Under the pieces are notes generated by a model. That model did not search any database. It saw only the letters and a program-made list of their open reading frames with translations, and had not been told where the DNA came from. Made by a program: the position numbers and the translations under genes. Shown here one piece after another: positions 1 through 8,630 of a stretch of 64,000 nt of DNA (positions are counted from its first letter, which is position 1; every line of letters starts with the position of its first letter). This stretch comes from Bifidobacterium myosotis. GTDB lineage: Bacteria > Actinomycetota > Actinomycetes > Actinomycetales > Bifidobacteriaceae. The stretch spans positions 60 through 64,059 of the forward strand of contig NZ_MWWW01000005.1 of the NCBI RefSeq assembly GCF_002259745.1, read 5' to 3'.

Positions 1-615
1 TTCGAACCTCGCGTACGGCCCGTCAGCACAGAACAGGGCGCAGCCGGCCACGAATACCGTGCGGTGGCCATACTGGACGCTTGGACCAGCCTGTACGCGT
101 TGGGGGTGGATGCCAGACTCGACACACTGACGGCATGGATGCGGGCCGTCTCACTGTGCGCGCCCCGATCGCGCGGAGGCCAGGCCCTGATTCTGGGCGA
201 GACCGATCCCGCCATCGCCCAATCGCTGATGCTCTGGGATTCGCGGATACTTGCCGCCAAGGATATGGAGGAGCGAGTCGAGACCGGCATGCCACCGGCG
301 GTGGCCGCGGGCTGCGTATGGGGGCGTCGTGATGCCGTGATGACACTGATGCAACGCATCGGCGCTCTTGGCGGAGACTGGTCCGTCTGCGACGACATGC
401 CCGGCATGCTCGGGCCGGTGCCCATCGCGCAGCCGGACACCGTGGACGCCCGCGAACTCGAAGCCACCGCGGACCGGGTCAAGGCCGTGGTGCGGGTTCC
501 GCAGCGGTCCCGAGCCGAGCTGGCGATCCGTCTGCACCGGGAGACCGCGCGGCATGTGGCCGCCAGGGAGGCGGGCGAACTGCGGTTCCGGGTGGACCCC
601 AAGGATCTGATCTGA
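1..615 (+). CDS. priA: Primosomal protein N' (PriA), C-terminal part
   Basis: The reading frame is open to the left edge, so only the last 204 residues are visible. They match the C-terminal region of actinobacterial PriA: a segment around YRAVAILDAW, the RVETGMPPAV stretch, a GPVPI turn and a final basic domain ending in RVDPKDL. PriA reloads the replisome at stalled forks; in actinobacteria the protein often lacks working helicase motifs, but those would lie upstream and cannot be checked here. A HAD hydrolase and fmt follow on the same strand, the usual bifidobacterial neighbourhood. Identification rests on pattern recall of the C-terminal domain only. Confidence 0.75.
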   Translation, partial: FEPRVRPVSTEQGAAGHEYRAVAILDAWTSLYALGVDARLDTLTAWMRAVSLCAPRSRGGQALILGETDPAIAQSLMLWDSRILAAKDMEERVETGMPPAVAAGCVWGRRDAVMTLMQRIGALGGDWSVCDDMPGMLGPVPIAQPDTVDARELEATADRVKAVVRVPQRSRAELAIRLHRETARHVAAREAGELRFRVDPKDLI

Positions 616-718
616 CGATCTGACGAATGGGCCATTCGACTGTCCAATCGCCTGATCCAATCGTCGCCTACGCATGGAAGCATGGAATAGGACACACACC
701 GAACCAAAGGAGGAAGCT

Positions 719-1423
719 ATGAAGGGTTGGCCCGGTGAACCGGATATGGAGTACGACGTGCTGGTCGCGGACGGCGAGGCGGCGGCGAATGCCGGCAAGC
801 CGATCACCGATGTGATCTTCGACTTCGGCAATGTGCTGATCTACTGGGACCCGGCGGCGGCGCTCATCCCTCGTTATAGCAGCACAACCATCGAACAGTT
901 CCTGGACAACGACATCTCCGGGTTCTACGACATCAACGACCTCATGGACGGAGGCACCGCCCCCGAAGAGGCGATCGCCATCATGCGCGAACGCAAGGGG
1001 GACAAGTGGGCGGACATCCTCCAGTATTACATGGCCAACTTCCGTGATTCCCTGACCGGCATCGTGCCCGGTGCCCGCGTACTGGTCAACGATCTCAAGG
1101 CCGCAGGCATCGGCGTATGGGGTCTAAGCAACTGGGAGGCCGGTTCGTTCCACATCGCCGAGGAGCAGTGCGACATCCTCCAGCAGCTGGACGGCAAGCT
1201 CGTCTCCGGCTTCGTGCACCTGCGCAAGCCGCACAAGGAGATCTACGAGGCGGCGCTCAAGCAGTTCGGTATCAAAGCCGATGGCGCGCTGTTCATCGAC
1301 GATAAGGCCATGAACATCGTCGGCGCGAATGCGGCCGGCATCCGCGGCACCCGGTTCAAGGATCCGGTCAAGCTGCGTCAACTGCTCATCGCCAACGGCC
1401 TCGACATCCCGAACGTGCGGTAA
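719..1423 (+). CDS. HAD-superfamily hydrolase
   Basis: A 234-residue haloacid dehalogenase-like hydrolase. The nucleophile motif is [13 protein letters not shown] near residue 38 (DxD-like region is DFG, typical of the HAD-IA epoxide hydrolase/phosphatase branch). Motif II is LSNWE, the motif III lysine lies in RKPHKEIY, and motif IV is LFIDDKAMN. The start was placed at 719 because AAAGGAGG lies 7 bases upstream; a longer in-frame start at 674 has no such site. Members hydrolyse small phosphorylated or halogenated metabolites; the substrate cannot be read from sequence. It lies 56 bases before fmt, so the two may be cotranscribed. Confidence 0.85.
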   Translation: MKGWPGEPDMEYDVLVADGEAAANAGKPITDVIFDFGNVLIYWDPAAALIPRYSSTTIEQFLDNDISGFYDINDLMDGGTAPEEAIAIMRERKGDKWADILQYYMANFRDSLTGIVPGARVLVNDLKAAGIGVWGLSNWEAGSFHIAEEQCDILQQLDGKLVSGFVHLRKPHKEIYEAALKQFGIKADGALFIDDKAMNIVGANAAGIRGTRFKDPVKLRQLLIANGLDIPNVR

Positions 1424-1479
1424 GGCAGAAATACCCCCATATACGGGGCGCTTCATCAGACCAATTGATAAGGAGGATT

Positions 1480-2442
1480 ATGCTCAGACTGGTGTTCGCG
1501 GGCACGCCCGATGTGGCGGTGCCCTCGCTGAAGGCCTTCACCGACGACCCGCGCTTCGAGGTGGTCGGCGTGATCACCCGCCCGGATGCGCCTACTGGTC
1601 GTGGACGCAGGCTCACGCCGAGCCCGGTCAAAGCCACGGCATTGGAACTGGGTCTGCCGGTCATCGACGCCAAGCCGCGCTCCCCCGAATTCCTAGAGTC
1701 CTTGCGCGCGCTCAATGCGGATATCGCCGCGGTGATCGCGTACGGTAACATCCTGCCCAAAACGGTGTTGGATGCGGTGCCGATGGGCTGGTACAACCTG
1801 CATTTCTCCAATCTGCCGAAGTGGCGCGGTGCCGCGCCGGCGCAGCGGGCGATCTGGGCGGGCGACCCCACCACCGGCGCCGACGTGTTCAAGGTGGGCG
1901 AGGGATTGGACGATGGTCCGATCGTCGCCTCGATGACGATTCCCCTGACCGGCCGTGAAACCTCCGGCGAACTGCTGGAACGGCTGGCCCACGAAGGCGC
2001 GCCCATGTATGTGGATGCGCTGGCCGCGGTGGGTGACGGCACAGCCACATTCACCCCGCAGCCCGCCGATGGGCTGGAATACGCTCACAAGATCTCCGTC
2101 GAGGACGCCCGGATTTCGTGGACCGATGCGGCACAGGCCATCGACCGTCAGATTCGCGCATGCACGCCTCACCCCGGCGCATGGACCGAGCTGCAGGCCG
2201 GGAAGTCGGACGATGCCATCACCTTGCATATCCTCGCCGCGCAACCGGCGGATCAGTCCAATCCGAACACGCCGACCGGTCTGGAGCCCGGCGCGATCAG
2301 CGTGGGTAAGCGGAATGTCTGGGTCGGCACCGGAACCGAGGCACTGGAGCTGATTGAGGTCAAGGCGCAGGGCAAGAAAGCCATGCGCGCCGCCGATTGG
2401 GCCCGAGGCGCCCGGCTCTCCCCCACCGCCCACCTGCGGTAG
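1480..2442 (+). CDS. fmt: Methionyl-tRNA formyltransferase
   Basis: A 320-residue enzyme that formylates the amino group of initiator Met-tRNA using 10-formyl-tetrahydrofolate. The N-terminal formyltransferase fold starts with [14 protein letters not shown]; the catalytic region appears as [18 protein letters not shown], and a C-terminal OB-like domain follows from about residue 205. Length is normal for Fmt. The start at 1480 has AAGGAGG six bases before it, whereas the upstream in-frame ATG at 1465 does not. Its partner deformylase (def) is in this window at 56.6 kb but not adjacent. Confidence 0.95.
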   Translation: MLRLVFAGTPDVAVPSLKAFTDDPRFEVVGVITRPDAPTGRGRRLTPSPVKATALELGLPVIDAKPRSPEFLESLRALNADIAAVIAYGNILPKTVLDAVPMGWYNLHFSNLPKWRGAAPAQRAIWAGDPTTGADVFKVGEGLDDGPIVASMTIPLTGRETSGELLERLAHEGAPMYVDALAAVGDGTATFTPQPADGLEYAHKISVEDARISWTDAAQAIDRQIRACTPHPGAWTELQAGKSDDAITLHILAAQPADQSNPNTPTGLEPGAISVGKRNVWVGTGTEALELIEVKAQGKKAMRAADWARGARLSPTAHLR

Positions 2443-2470
2443 GCCCTTCCTGCAATTACGGACGCACTGC

Positions 2471-2492
2471 GTGCGAGCTGACCGGCTCGCAC
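2471..2492. terminator. Short hairpin between fmt and the convergent dxs-like gene
   Basis: An 8-bp perfect stem (GTGCGAGC / GCTCGCAC) with a 6-base loop sits in the 72-base gap between two convergent genes. There is no clear T-run, so it is a weak candidate for a bidirectional terminator. Confidence 0.4.
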
Positions 2493-2514
2493 GCCGGACC
2501 ACGACAATCATCCG

Positions 2515-5034
2515 CTATACGAGCGCGGCACGAATGACCTTGACGAGATGCGTCACCGTAAGTCCATAGCGTTCATTGAGGTCGGCCAAGGAGACACGGT
2601 CGGTGAACTCCTTATCGGCGCCAAAGTTCAGCACGCGCGGGGTCCGGGCGCCGTCAATGCGGTGGTTCGCGTAATACGCGGTCACCTTCTCGCCCCAGCC
2701 GCCTTCAAGCTGGCCGTCCTCCAGCGTGACGACCAGCTCGTGGTCCTCTCGCAACGATTCCAGCGCCGCAACGTCCAGCGAACTGCATTGCCGCGGGTCG
2801 ATGACCGTGACGTTCAGCGATGCGCCGGAAGGGCCGTGTCCCGACGCCGTATCCTCTCCCGCATCCGTACGACGCCCGCCGGCGGCGACCGAACGATCAT
2901 GCATCAACGCGGCTGCCGTGCGTTCGGCCAGCGGATACGTGTTGCCCAGACCGATGATCGCCACGCGGGAACCGGCATGCGTCACACGCCACGCCAGTGG
3001 ATCAGACATCTGACCGATAGACAAAGCTTCCGAATGATTCCCTGATGAGTGCAACGGGTGCAACTGTCGCGACGAGTCGCAATTCACATCATCAGGCGTC
3101 GCGGTATCACCCGAAACGACTTGCGGCGAGGGCCGGCCACCGGTCAACGGCAGCAACGACGCATCGCGCTCGGCGGCCAGAATCGGCTCGCCCGGCACAC
3201 GAATCACCACGGGACCATCCGGCGGGGCTACCAGACCACCACAGCCGGCAGAAGCGCCCTCGCACGACCGAGTCTGTTCCGACCGCTTCCGCTCGCCGGC
3301 ATGGTCATACGCAAAGGCGCCTCCACCGATGCCGCCCTGCGCATCGGCAATGTTGCGCCCTTCGGTCGCGGAGAAGCGGGGCCGATCATCAGGCTTCCGC
3401 GCTCCATCATCGTGATCGTCCGGCATCGTGGCCCAGGCGAGATCGGCCAGAAAATCAGCCTGTGACGTCGGCGCCAGCATCGTCACACCCGGGATATTGG
3501 CGAACATCATGACGTCGTACGCGCCGGAATGGGTGTTGTCCGAGCCGGACAGGCCACCTAGGAAATCGAGCACGGTCACCCGCGAGCGGTTCAGGCTCAT
3601 CTCCTGGAAGAACTGATCGTAGGCCCGCTGGAAGAACGATGCGGTGGTGGCCACCACCGGGGTTCCGCCGGCGCGGGCGATGCCCGCTGCAAACGCGACG
3701 GCATGCGATTCGGTGATGCCGGTGTCTACGTAATGGGCTCCAGCCCGTTCGCGGAACTCATGGGTGATGCCGTTGGAGCCGGGAGTGGCCGGCGAAATAA
3801 CCACCAGACCAGGCTCATTGGCGAATCGTGGCTCAAGCGCCGCCATGGCCAGTTTGCCGTAATGCTTGCGCGGGTCGTCCGGTCGGCCGAGCGCGGCGTC
3901 GGGATTCTGCCAATGGGAGGCCTCGCACTGACCCTCGTGCGGATCATGGTCGGACAGGTTGCAGTGATCGGAATGCCACGGTTCGGTGTGGGACACGTTG
4001 CATGCCGGGCGCACGCCCGCATCGGAGGCCGAAGACTCCGGGGCCGCGTTCCGACACGAGGAATCGTCCCGTTCGATAGCGCCGTGTATTCCACGCCCCT
4101 CCCGGTTCGCACCAGGCATTCCGCGCCCCTCCCGGTTCGCGCCGTGCATTCCACATCCCTCTTGGCTCGCATCATCCGACCGCTCGGACGGCACGGACAA
4201 ACCGGCGTCCCGGCCGCAACCACAACCACAGTCGGGATAGCCCGCCCCCTTGAGCGTGTGGATATGCACCACCACCGGATGATCGATGTCCTTGACCTCG
4301 CGGAACGCCGCGGTCAGGGCGTCCACATCGTTGCCGCGCCCGACATACCGGTACTCGAATCCGAACGCCTCGAACAGATTGGGCTGGGCGGTGCCGCCGG
4401 AAGCGCGCAGCCGCGCGAGAGGGCCGTACATACCACCGAAATCACCGGCGATGGACATCTCGTTGTCGTTGACGATGACGATGAGGTTACCGCCCTGTTC
4501 GGCCGCGTTGTTCAATCCCTCGAACGCCACGCCGGAGCTCAGCGAACCGTCGCCGATGATCGCCACCACGTTGCCGATGCCGCTCGCCTCGCCCTCCATA
4601 TCGCGGGTTTTGGCCAGACCGCACGCCAGCGAGATGGACGTGCCGGTATGACCGAGCACGAACTGGTCATGTTCGCTCTCCCCGGGATTCGTGAACCCGG
4701 TGACCTCGCCGAACCGGTCGGCATCCAGATACGCCGCCGCCCGTCCGGTGAGCATCTTGTGCACGTAGCTCTGGTGGGACACGTCGAAAACGATGCGGTC
4801 GCGCGGCGAGTCGAACACCCGGTGCAGCGCCACCGTGGCCTCCACCATGCCGAGGTTCGAGCCGATATGGCCACCGTGAAGATGACCATAGCGCAGCAGC
4901 GTGCTGCGAATCTGACGGCAGAGTTCATGCACTTCGACGTCCGACAACCTCTTGACGTCGGCCGGGCCGGCTATGGAACGCAGCAGCGCATCGGAATCAA
5001 GTGATTCGGAAGCTCCCGTCATCATGCCATTCAT
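2515..5034 (-). CDS. dxs: 1-Deoxy-D-xylulose-5-phosphate synthase-like enzyme with large inserts
   Basis: An 839-residue thiamine-diphosphate enzyme of the DXS/transketolase family, about 200 residues longer than usual DXS (about 620). Recognisable pieces include HIGSNLGMVE, FDVSHQSYVHK, LGHTGTSISLA, the ThDP motif GDGSLSSG followed by NDNEMSI, the catalytic-glutamate region ITESHAVAFAAG, and FFQRAYDQ. Several differ from textbook DXS (AEQHA is ESHA here), so it is a divergent branch. Hydrophilic low-complexity inserts lie roughly at residues 265-400 and 535-650, with a shorter one before the last domain. The start at 5034 follows GGAGGGG; the frame continues upstream without a better site. 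DXS makes DXP for the MEP isoprenoid and thiamine pathways. Family is firm, exact substrate less so. Confidence 0.75.
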   Translation of the reverse strand: MNGMMTGASESLDSDALLRSIAGPADVKRLSDVEVHELCRQIRSTLLRYGHLHGGHIGSNLGMVEATVALHRVFDSPRDRIVFDVSHQSYVHKMLTGRAAAYLDADRFGEVTGFTNPGESEHDQFVLGHTGTSISLACGLAKTRDMEGEASGIGNVVAIIGDGSLSSGVAFEGLNNAAEQGGNLIVIVNDNEMSIAGDFGGMYGPLARLRASGGTAQPNLFEAFGFEYRYVGRGNDVDALTAAFREVKDIDHPVVVHIHTLKGAGYPDCGCGCGRDAGLSVPSERSDDASQEGCGMHGANREGRGMPGANREGRGIHGAIERDDSSCRNAAPESSASDAGVRPACNVSHTEPWHSDHCNLSDHDPHEGQCEASHWQNPDAALGRPDDPRKHYGKLAMAALEPRFANEPGLVVISPATPGSNGITHEFRERAGAHYVDTGITESHAVAFAAGIARAGGTPVVATTASFFQRAYDQFFQEMSLNRSRVTVLDFLGGLSGSDNTHSGAYDVMMFANIPGVTMLAPTSQADFLADLAWATMPDDHDDGARKPDDRPRFSATEGRNIADAQGGIGGGAFAYDHAGERKRSEQTRSCEGASAGCGGLVAPPDGPVVIRVPGEPILAAERDASLLPLTGGRPSPQVVSGDTATPDDVNCDSSRQLHPLHSSGNHSEALSIGQMSDPLAWRVTHAGSRVAIIGLGNTYPLAERTAAALMHDRSVAAGGRRTDAGEDTASGHGPSGASLNVTVIDPRQCSSLDVAALESLREDHELVVTLEDGQLEGGWGEKVTAYYANHRIDGARTPRVLNFGADKEFTDRVSLADLNERYGLTVTHLVKVIRAALV
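4081..4170. repeat. Three-copy 30-nt tandem repeat inside the dxs-like gene
   Basis: Three units with exact 30-base period begin at ATTCC positions 4088, 4118 and 4148, each carrying a CCCTCCCGGTTCGC-like core (third copy diverged). On the minus strand they encode repeated ANREGRG-type peptides within the first low-complexity insert. The period is a multiple of three, so copy-number change would keep frame. Confidence 0.8.
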
Positions 5035-5192
5035 ACCCGTCGAACTCCCCTCCACTAGCCTTTCCGAAGGCGTAATCCTACTGTTCGATGCCTTCAGGCA
5101 TGCGATGGAGTCGTCAATACCCCCAACATCTCCGTATATCGGGCAGCCATCGGTGCGATAATTGAGCCGGAACATTACGCCGACGCATCCGT

Positions 5193-5288
5193 CCGGACCG
5201 TGTTACCCGGACCGTGTTACCCGGACCATGCCACCCGGTCCGTGTCGTCCGGACCGTGTCACGCGGCCGTGTCACGCGGTCCGAGACC
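5193..5288. repeat. Tandem array of about seven 14-nt units
   Basis: The 331-base gap between the dxs-like gene and the divergent oxidoreductase carries units of CCGGACCGTGTTAC starting near 5193, 5207, 5221, 5235 and 5249, then two decayed units (GCGGCCGTGTCAC and a partial). The rest of the gap, 5035-5190, shows nothing recognisable. No riboswitch or operator consensus was recognised. Confidence 0.75.
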
Positions 5289-5365
5289 AACAGGCCGCAC
5301 CGCCCGGACCATGCCGGTCGAACCGCATCAGGCGATTCGCGCCCATACCAGCGAAGGAGCTCATC

Positions 5366-6358
5366 ATGAAGGCCGTATACGCATCCACCGTCGATTCCGC
5401 CAACCCGCTCGCCGCGTTGGCTGTGGGCGACCGCCCCGAACCCGCACCACGCCCGTACTGGTCCACGATTTCGGTGCGTGCGGCCAGTGTGAACCATCAC
5501 GACCTCTGGTCGCTCAGAGGCGTGGGACTGTCCGCAGAACAGACGCCGATGATCCTCGGCACCGACGGCGCAGGCGTTCTGGACGAGGACATCCCCGGCA
5601 AGCATGGACTCAAGGCCGGCAACGAGGTGGTGCTCTACACCTTCATCGGCACCGACGGCGCAGGCGTGGCCCCCGGCGAGCGCCGCACGATCCTCTCCGA
5701 GAAGTACCCCGGCACGATGGCCGAGCATGTCGCCGTGCCCTCCGCCAACGTGTTCGCCAAGCCCGCGAACCTGACCATGGCCGAGGCGGCGACGCTCGGC
5801 ACGAGCTGGCTGACCGCCTATTCCCTGATCTTCACCTCGGCGAACGTCAAGCCCGGTGACACGGTGCTCGTCCAAGGCGCCGGCGGCGGCGTGTCCACGG
5901 CGGCCATCCAGCTGGCCCATGCGGCCGGGCTTGAGGTGTTCGTCACTTCGCGGGACCAGGCCAAACGCGAGCGCGCGCTGGCGGTCGGCGCGGACGCGGC
6001 CTTCGAGGCCGGCGCACGGTTGCCGCGTAAAGTGGATGCGGTCATCGAATCCGTGGGAGCGGCCACCTGGTCGCATTCGGTCAAATCCGTGCGCCCCGGC
6101 GGCACTATCGCCGTCTGCGGGGCGACCACCGGGGACCAGCCCGGTGCCGAGCTGACGCGAGTGTTCTTCCAGGACATCCGTGTGCAGGGCAACACGATGG
6201 GCTCGCGGGAGGATTTCGCCAGACTGCTGCGGTTCGTCGAACACGCCAACCTCCACCCGACCATCGATTCGACGTTCGCCGGGCTCGACGCCGCACCCCA
6301 GGCCTTCGCCAAGCTCGACGCCGGCGACGTGTTCGGCAAGATCGTCATCGAGCTGTAA
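5366..6358 (+). CDS. Zinc-independent MDR oxidoreductase (quinone oxidoreductase-like)
   Basis: A 330-residue medium-chain dehydrogenase/reductase. The N-terminal GroES-like domain is MKAVYAST...SVRAASVNHHDLW; the Rossmann NADPH site is VLVQGAGGGVST near residue 170, followed by SRDQAKRERAL typical of NADP binding. The zinc ligands of alcohol dehydrogenases are missing, pointing to the quinone oxidoreductase/enoyl reductase branch. The start at 5366 has GAAGGAG six bases upstream; the longer frame from 5162 runs through the tandem repeats and is not believed. Substrate unknown. It is flanked by unrelated genes and probably has its own transcript. Confidence 0.85.
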   Translation: MKAVYASTVDSANPLAALAVGDRPEPAPRPYWSTISVRAASVNHHDLWSLRGVGLSAEQTPMILGTDGAGVLDEDIPGKHGLKAGNEVVLYTFIGTDGAGVAPGERRTILSEKYPGTMAEHVAVPSANVFAKPANLTMAEAATLGTSWLTAYSLIFTSANVKPGDTVLVQGAGGGVSTAAIQLAHAAGLEVFVTSRDQAKRERALAVGADAAFEAGARLPRKVDAVIESVGAATWSHSVKSVRPGGTIAVCGATTGDQPGAELTRVFFQDIRVQGNTMGSREDFARLLRFVEHANLHPTIDSTFAGLDAAPQAFAKLDAGDVFGKIVIEL

Positions 6359-6441
6359 CGCACGAAGAATCACGCTTGCCGACTCTTCGCAAGAGCGGAG
6401 TACAGTGGGCCATATTCTCAATAACTAGGGAGTAAATGATA

Positions 6442-6942
6442 ATGGCAAACGAATCCAAGCCTGAAGTCGCCGTGGTCATGGGCTCGGCCAGCGACTGGGA
6501 GACCATGAAGCTCGCCTGCAACATCCTCGACCAATTCGGCGTCGCATACCACAAGCAGGTCATCTCCGCGCACCGCACACCGGAGCTGATGGCCGATTTC
6601 GCGCATAACGCGCGCAAGAACGGCCTGAAGGTGATCATCGCCGGCGCCGGCGGCGCGGCCCATCTGCCGGGCATGATCGCCGCCCAGACCACGCTGCCGG
6701 TGATCGGCGTGCCGGTGCGTTCGCATGCGCTCTCCGGCTGGGATTCGCTGCTGTCCATCGTGCAGATGCCCGGTGGCATCCCGGTGGCCACCACCGCAGT
6801 CGGCAATTCCGGCGCCACCAACGCCGGTCTGCTCGCCGTGCAGATGCTGTCCGCGTTCGAACCGGAGCTGGCCGACAAGCTCGAGGATTACCGCAACTCG
6901 CTGAAGGAGAAGGTGGCCGAATCCAATGCCCAGCTTGTTTGA
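6442..6942 (+). CDS. purE: N5-carboxyaminoimidazole ribonucleotide mutase
   Basis: A 166-residue class I PurE that converts N5-CAIR to CAIR in purine synthesis. The active-site segments [10 protein letters not shown] and VISAHRTPE and the glycine-rich [12 protein letters not shown] are present. The start at 6442 is chosen because AGGGAG at 6427-6432 is nine bases away; an ATG at 6436 would be only three bases from it. It overlaps purK by 17 bases, so the two are translated from one message and act in consecutive steps. Confidence 0.96.
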   Translation: MANESKPEVAVVMGSASDWETMKLACNILDQFGVAYHKQVISAHRTPELMADFAHNARKNGLKVIIAGAGGAAHLPGMIAAQTTLPVIGVPVRSHALSGWDSLLSIVQMPGGIPVATTAVGNSGATNAGLLAVQMLSAFEPELADKLEDYRNSLKEKVAESNAQLV

Positions 6943-8113
6943 GGAAACCCACGGCGCTGTGCAGATGCTGCAGCCGGGCGCCACAATCGGCATCATCGGC
7001 GGCGGCCAGCTCGGCCGCATGATGGCCCTGTCCGCCAAATACATGGGCTTCCGCATCGGCGTGCTCGACCCGACCCCGGATTGCCCGACCGCGCAGGTGG
7101 CGGATTTCCAGATCGTCGGCGAATACGACGACAAGACCGCCATCCACGATCTGGCGGAGAAATCCGACGTGCTCACCTATGAGTTCGAGAACGTGGACGC
7201 CGAGTCCATCGATGAGGTGCGTCATCTGGTGGCCGCTCCGCAGGGCACCGACCTGTTGCGCGTGACGCAGGACCGCATCAACGAGAAGACGTTCATCAAC
7301 CAGCACGGCATCGAGACCGCGCCGTGGCGTGAGGTCAACGACTTCGACGAGCTCGAGGCCGCCATCGACGAGCTGCACTACCCGTGTGTGCTCAAGACGC
7401 GTTCCGGCGGCTACGACGGCCACGGCCAGCATGTGCTGAGGAACGATGCCGATCTGGAGAAGATCCGCGCGCGCGGCGACCGCGGCGGCGGCTTCCCTCC
7501 CTCGATCCTCGAGGGCTTCGTGGATTTCGCGTTCGAGGCGTCCATCCTCGTGTCCGGCAACGGCAAGGATTATGTGACCTTCCCTATCGTGCGCAACGAC
7601 CACCGCAACAACATCCTGCATATGACCATCGCCCCGGCCGAGGTGCGTCCGGAAATCGCCCGGACCGCGCATGCGATGGCCCTGGCGCTGGCCAAGGGAT
7701 TCGAACTGGCCGGAACGCTCGCCATCGAGCTGTTCGTGACCAAAGACGACCGCGTGATCGTCAACGAGCTCGCCCCGCGCCCGCATAACTCCGGCCACTA
7801 CACCATCGAGGCCTGCTCGATCGACCAGTTCGACGCGCATATCCGTGGCATCGCCGGCTGGCCGCTCATCCAGCCCCGGCTGCTGAGCCCGGCTGTGATG
7901 GTCAACGTGCTCGGCCAGCATGTGGCCCCCACGCGCGCGCTCATCGGCCAGCATCCGGAGTGGAACGTGCACGACTACGGCAAGGCCCAGGTACGGCACA
8001 ACCGCAAGATGGGCCATATCACCGTGCTCACGGACGACACCGCCCGTACCGTCGCCGAGCTCGAGGCCACCGGCTGCTGGGATGATCTGAAGCCGTACGA
8101 GAAGAGGGCGTGA
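6926..8113 (+). CDS. purK: N5-carboxyaminoimidazole ribonucleotide synthase
   Basis: A 395-residue ATP-grasp enzyme that carboxylates AIR with bicarbonate and ATP to give N5-CAIR, the substrate of PurE. The N-terminal [12 protein letters not shown], the ATP-grasp stretch [13 protein letters not shown] and the metal site [13 protein letters not shown] are all clear. Length is normal. It starts inside the purE 3' end and its stop overlaps the next gene by GTGA if that gene starts at 8110. Confidence 0.96.
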   Translation: MPSLFEETHGAVQMLQPGATIGIIGGGQLGRMMALSAKYMGFRIGVLDPTPDCPTAQVADFQIVGEYDDKTAIHDLAEKSDVLTYEFENVDAESIDEVRHLVAAPQGTDLLRVTQDRINEKTFINQHGIETAPWREVNDFDELEAAIDELHYPCVLKTRSGGYDGHGQHVLRNDADLEKIRARGDRGGGFPPSILEGFVDFAFEASILVSGNGKDYVTFPIVRNDHRNNILHMTIAPAEVRPEIARTAHAMALALAKGFELAGTLAIELFVTKDDRVIVNELAPRPHNSGHYTIEACSIDQFDAHIRGIAGWPLIQPRLLSPAVMVNVLGQHVAPTRALIGQHPEWNVHDYGKAQVRHNRKMGHITVLTDDTARTVAELEATGCWDDLKPYEKRA

Positions 8114-8121
8114 CCGTCTGT

Positions 8122-8529
8122 ATGGCTGAACATATCGAACGTCAGACCAAACAGAAGGATGCCATCCACGCGGCTTTGGCGGCATGCGACGAGTTCATCT
8201 CCGCGCAGGAGCTGCACCGTCGCATGCAGGACGCTGGGTCCCGAATCGGGCTGGCCACCGTATACCGCCAGCTCAACGCCTTGGCCGACGCAGGCGCCGC
8301 GGACACCATCCGGCTTGACGGGCAGCAGCTATTCCGCCTGTGCGGCGACGACGGACATCACCATCATCTGGTGTGCCGCAATTGCGGCAAGACCGTCGAA
8401 ATCGACCCGCCAAGCGAGACCTGGCTGCGCAAGGTGGCCGAAAGCCACGGGTTCACCGTGGAATCGCACACGCTCGAGGTCTTCGGCCTGTGCGCCGACT
8501 GCCGTAAGGCGGAGCAGGCAAAAGACTGA
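8122..8529 (+). CDS. Fur-family metalloregulator (Zur-like)
   Basis: A 135-residue Fur-family repressor. The winged helix is in the first 80 residues (GLATVYRQLNALADAG); a metal-binding core follows with DGHHHHLVCRNCGKTVE and a second CxxC near the C-terminus (GLCADC), giving the structural zinc site. The HHHH/ESHTLEVFG pattern fits zinc-sensing Zur better than iron-sensing Fur, but that is inference. An alternative GTG start at 8110 overlaps the purK stop; the ATG at 8122 matches the usual N-terminus. Its placement in a purine operon suggests read-through transcription with purEK. Confidence 0.88.
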   Translation: MAEHIERQTKQKDAIHAALAACDEFISAQELHRRMQDAGSRIGLATVYRQLNALADAGAADTIRLDGQQLFRLCGDDGHHHHLVCRNCGKTVEIDPPSETWLRKVAESHGFTVESHTLEVFGLCADCRKAEQAKD

Positions 8530-8546
8530 GCGCAGCAGCCGGATAT

Positions 8547-8589
8547 GAGTGAAGGGCGGTCTCCGACATACGGAGACCGCCCTTCACTC
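8547..8589. terminator. Strong bidirectional hairpin between fur and ilvD
   Basis: A perfect 19-bp stem (8547-8565 with 8571-8589) and a 5-base loop lies between convergent genes, 18 bases after the fur stop and 41 bases after the ilvD stop on the other strand. T-runs are poor on both sides but stem stability is high. Confidence 0.85.
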
Positions 8590-8630
8590 TACTTACCTTG
8601 ACTTACCTTGAGCCGCCGGCTCGCAGCACA

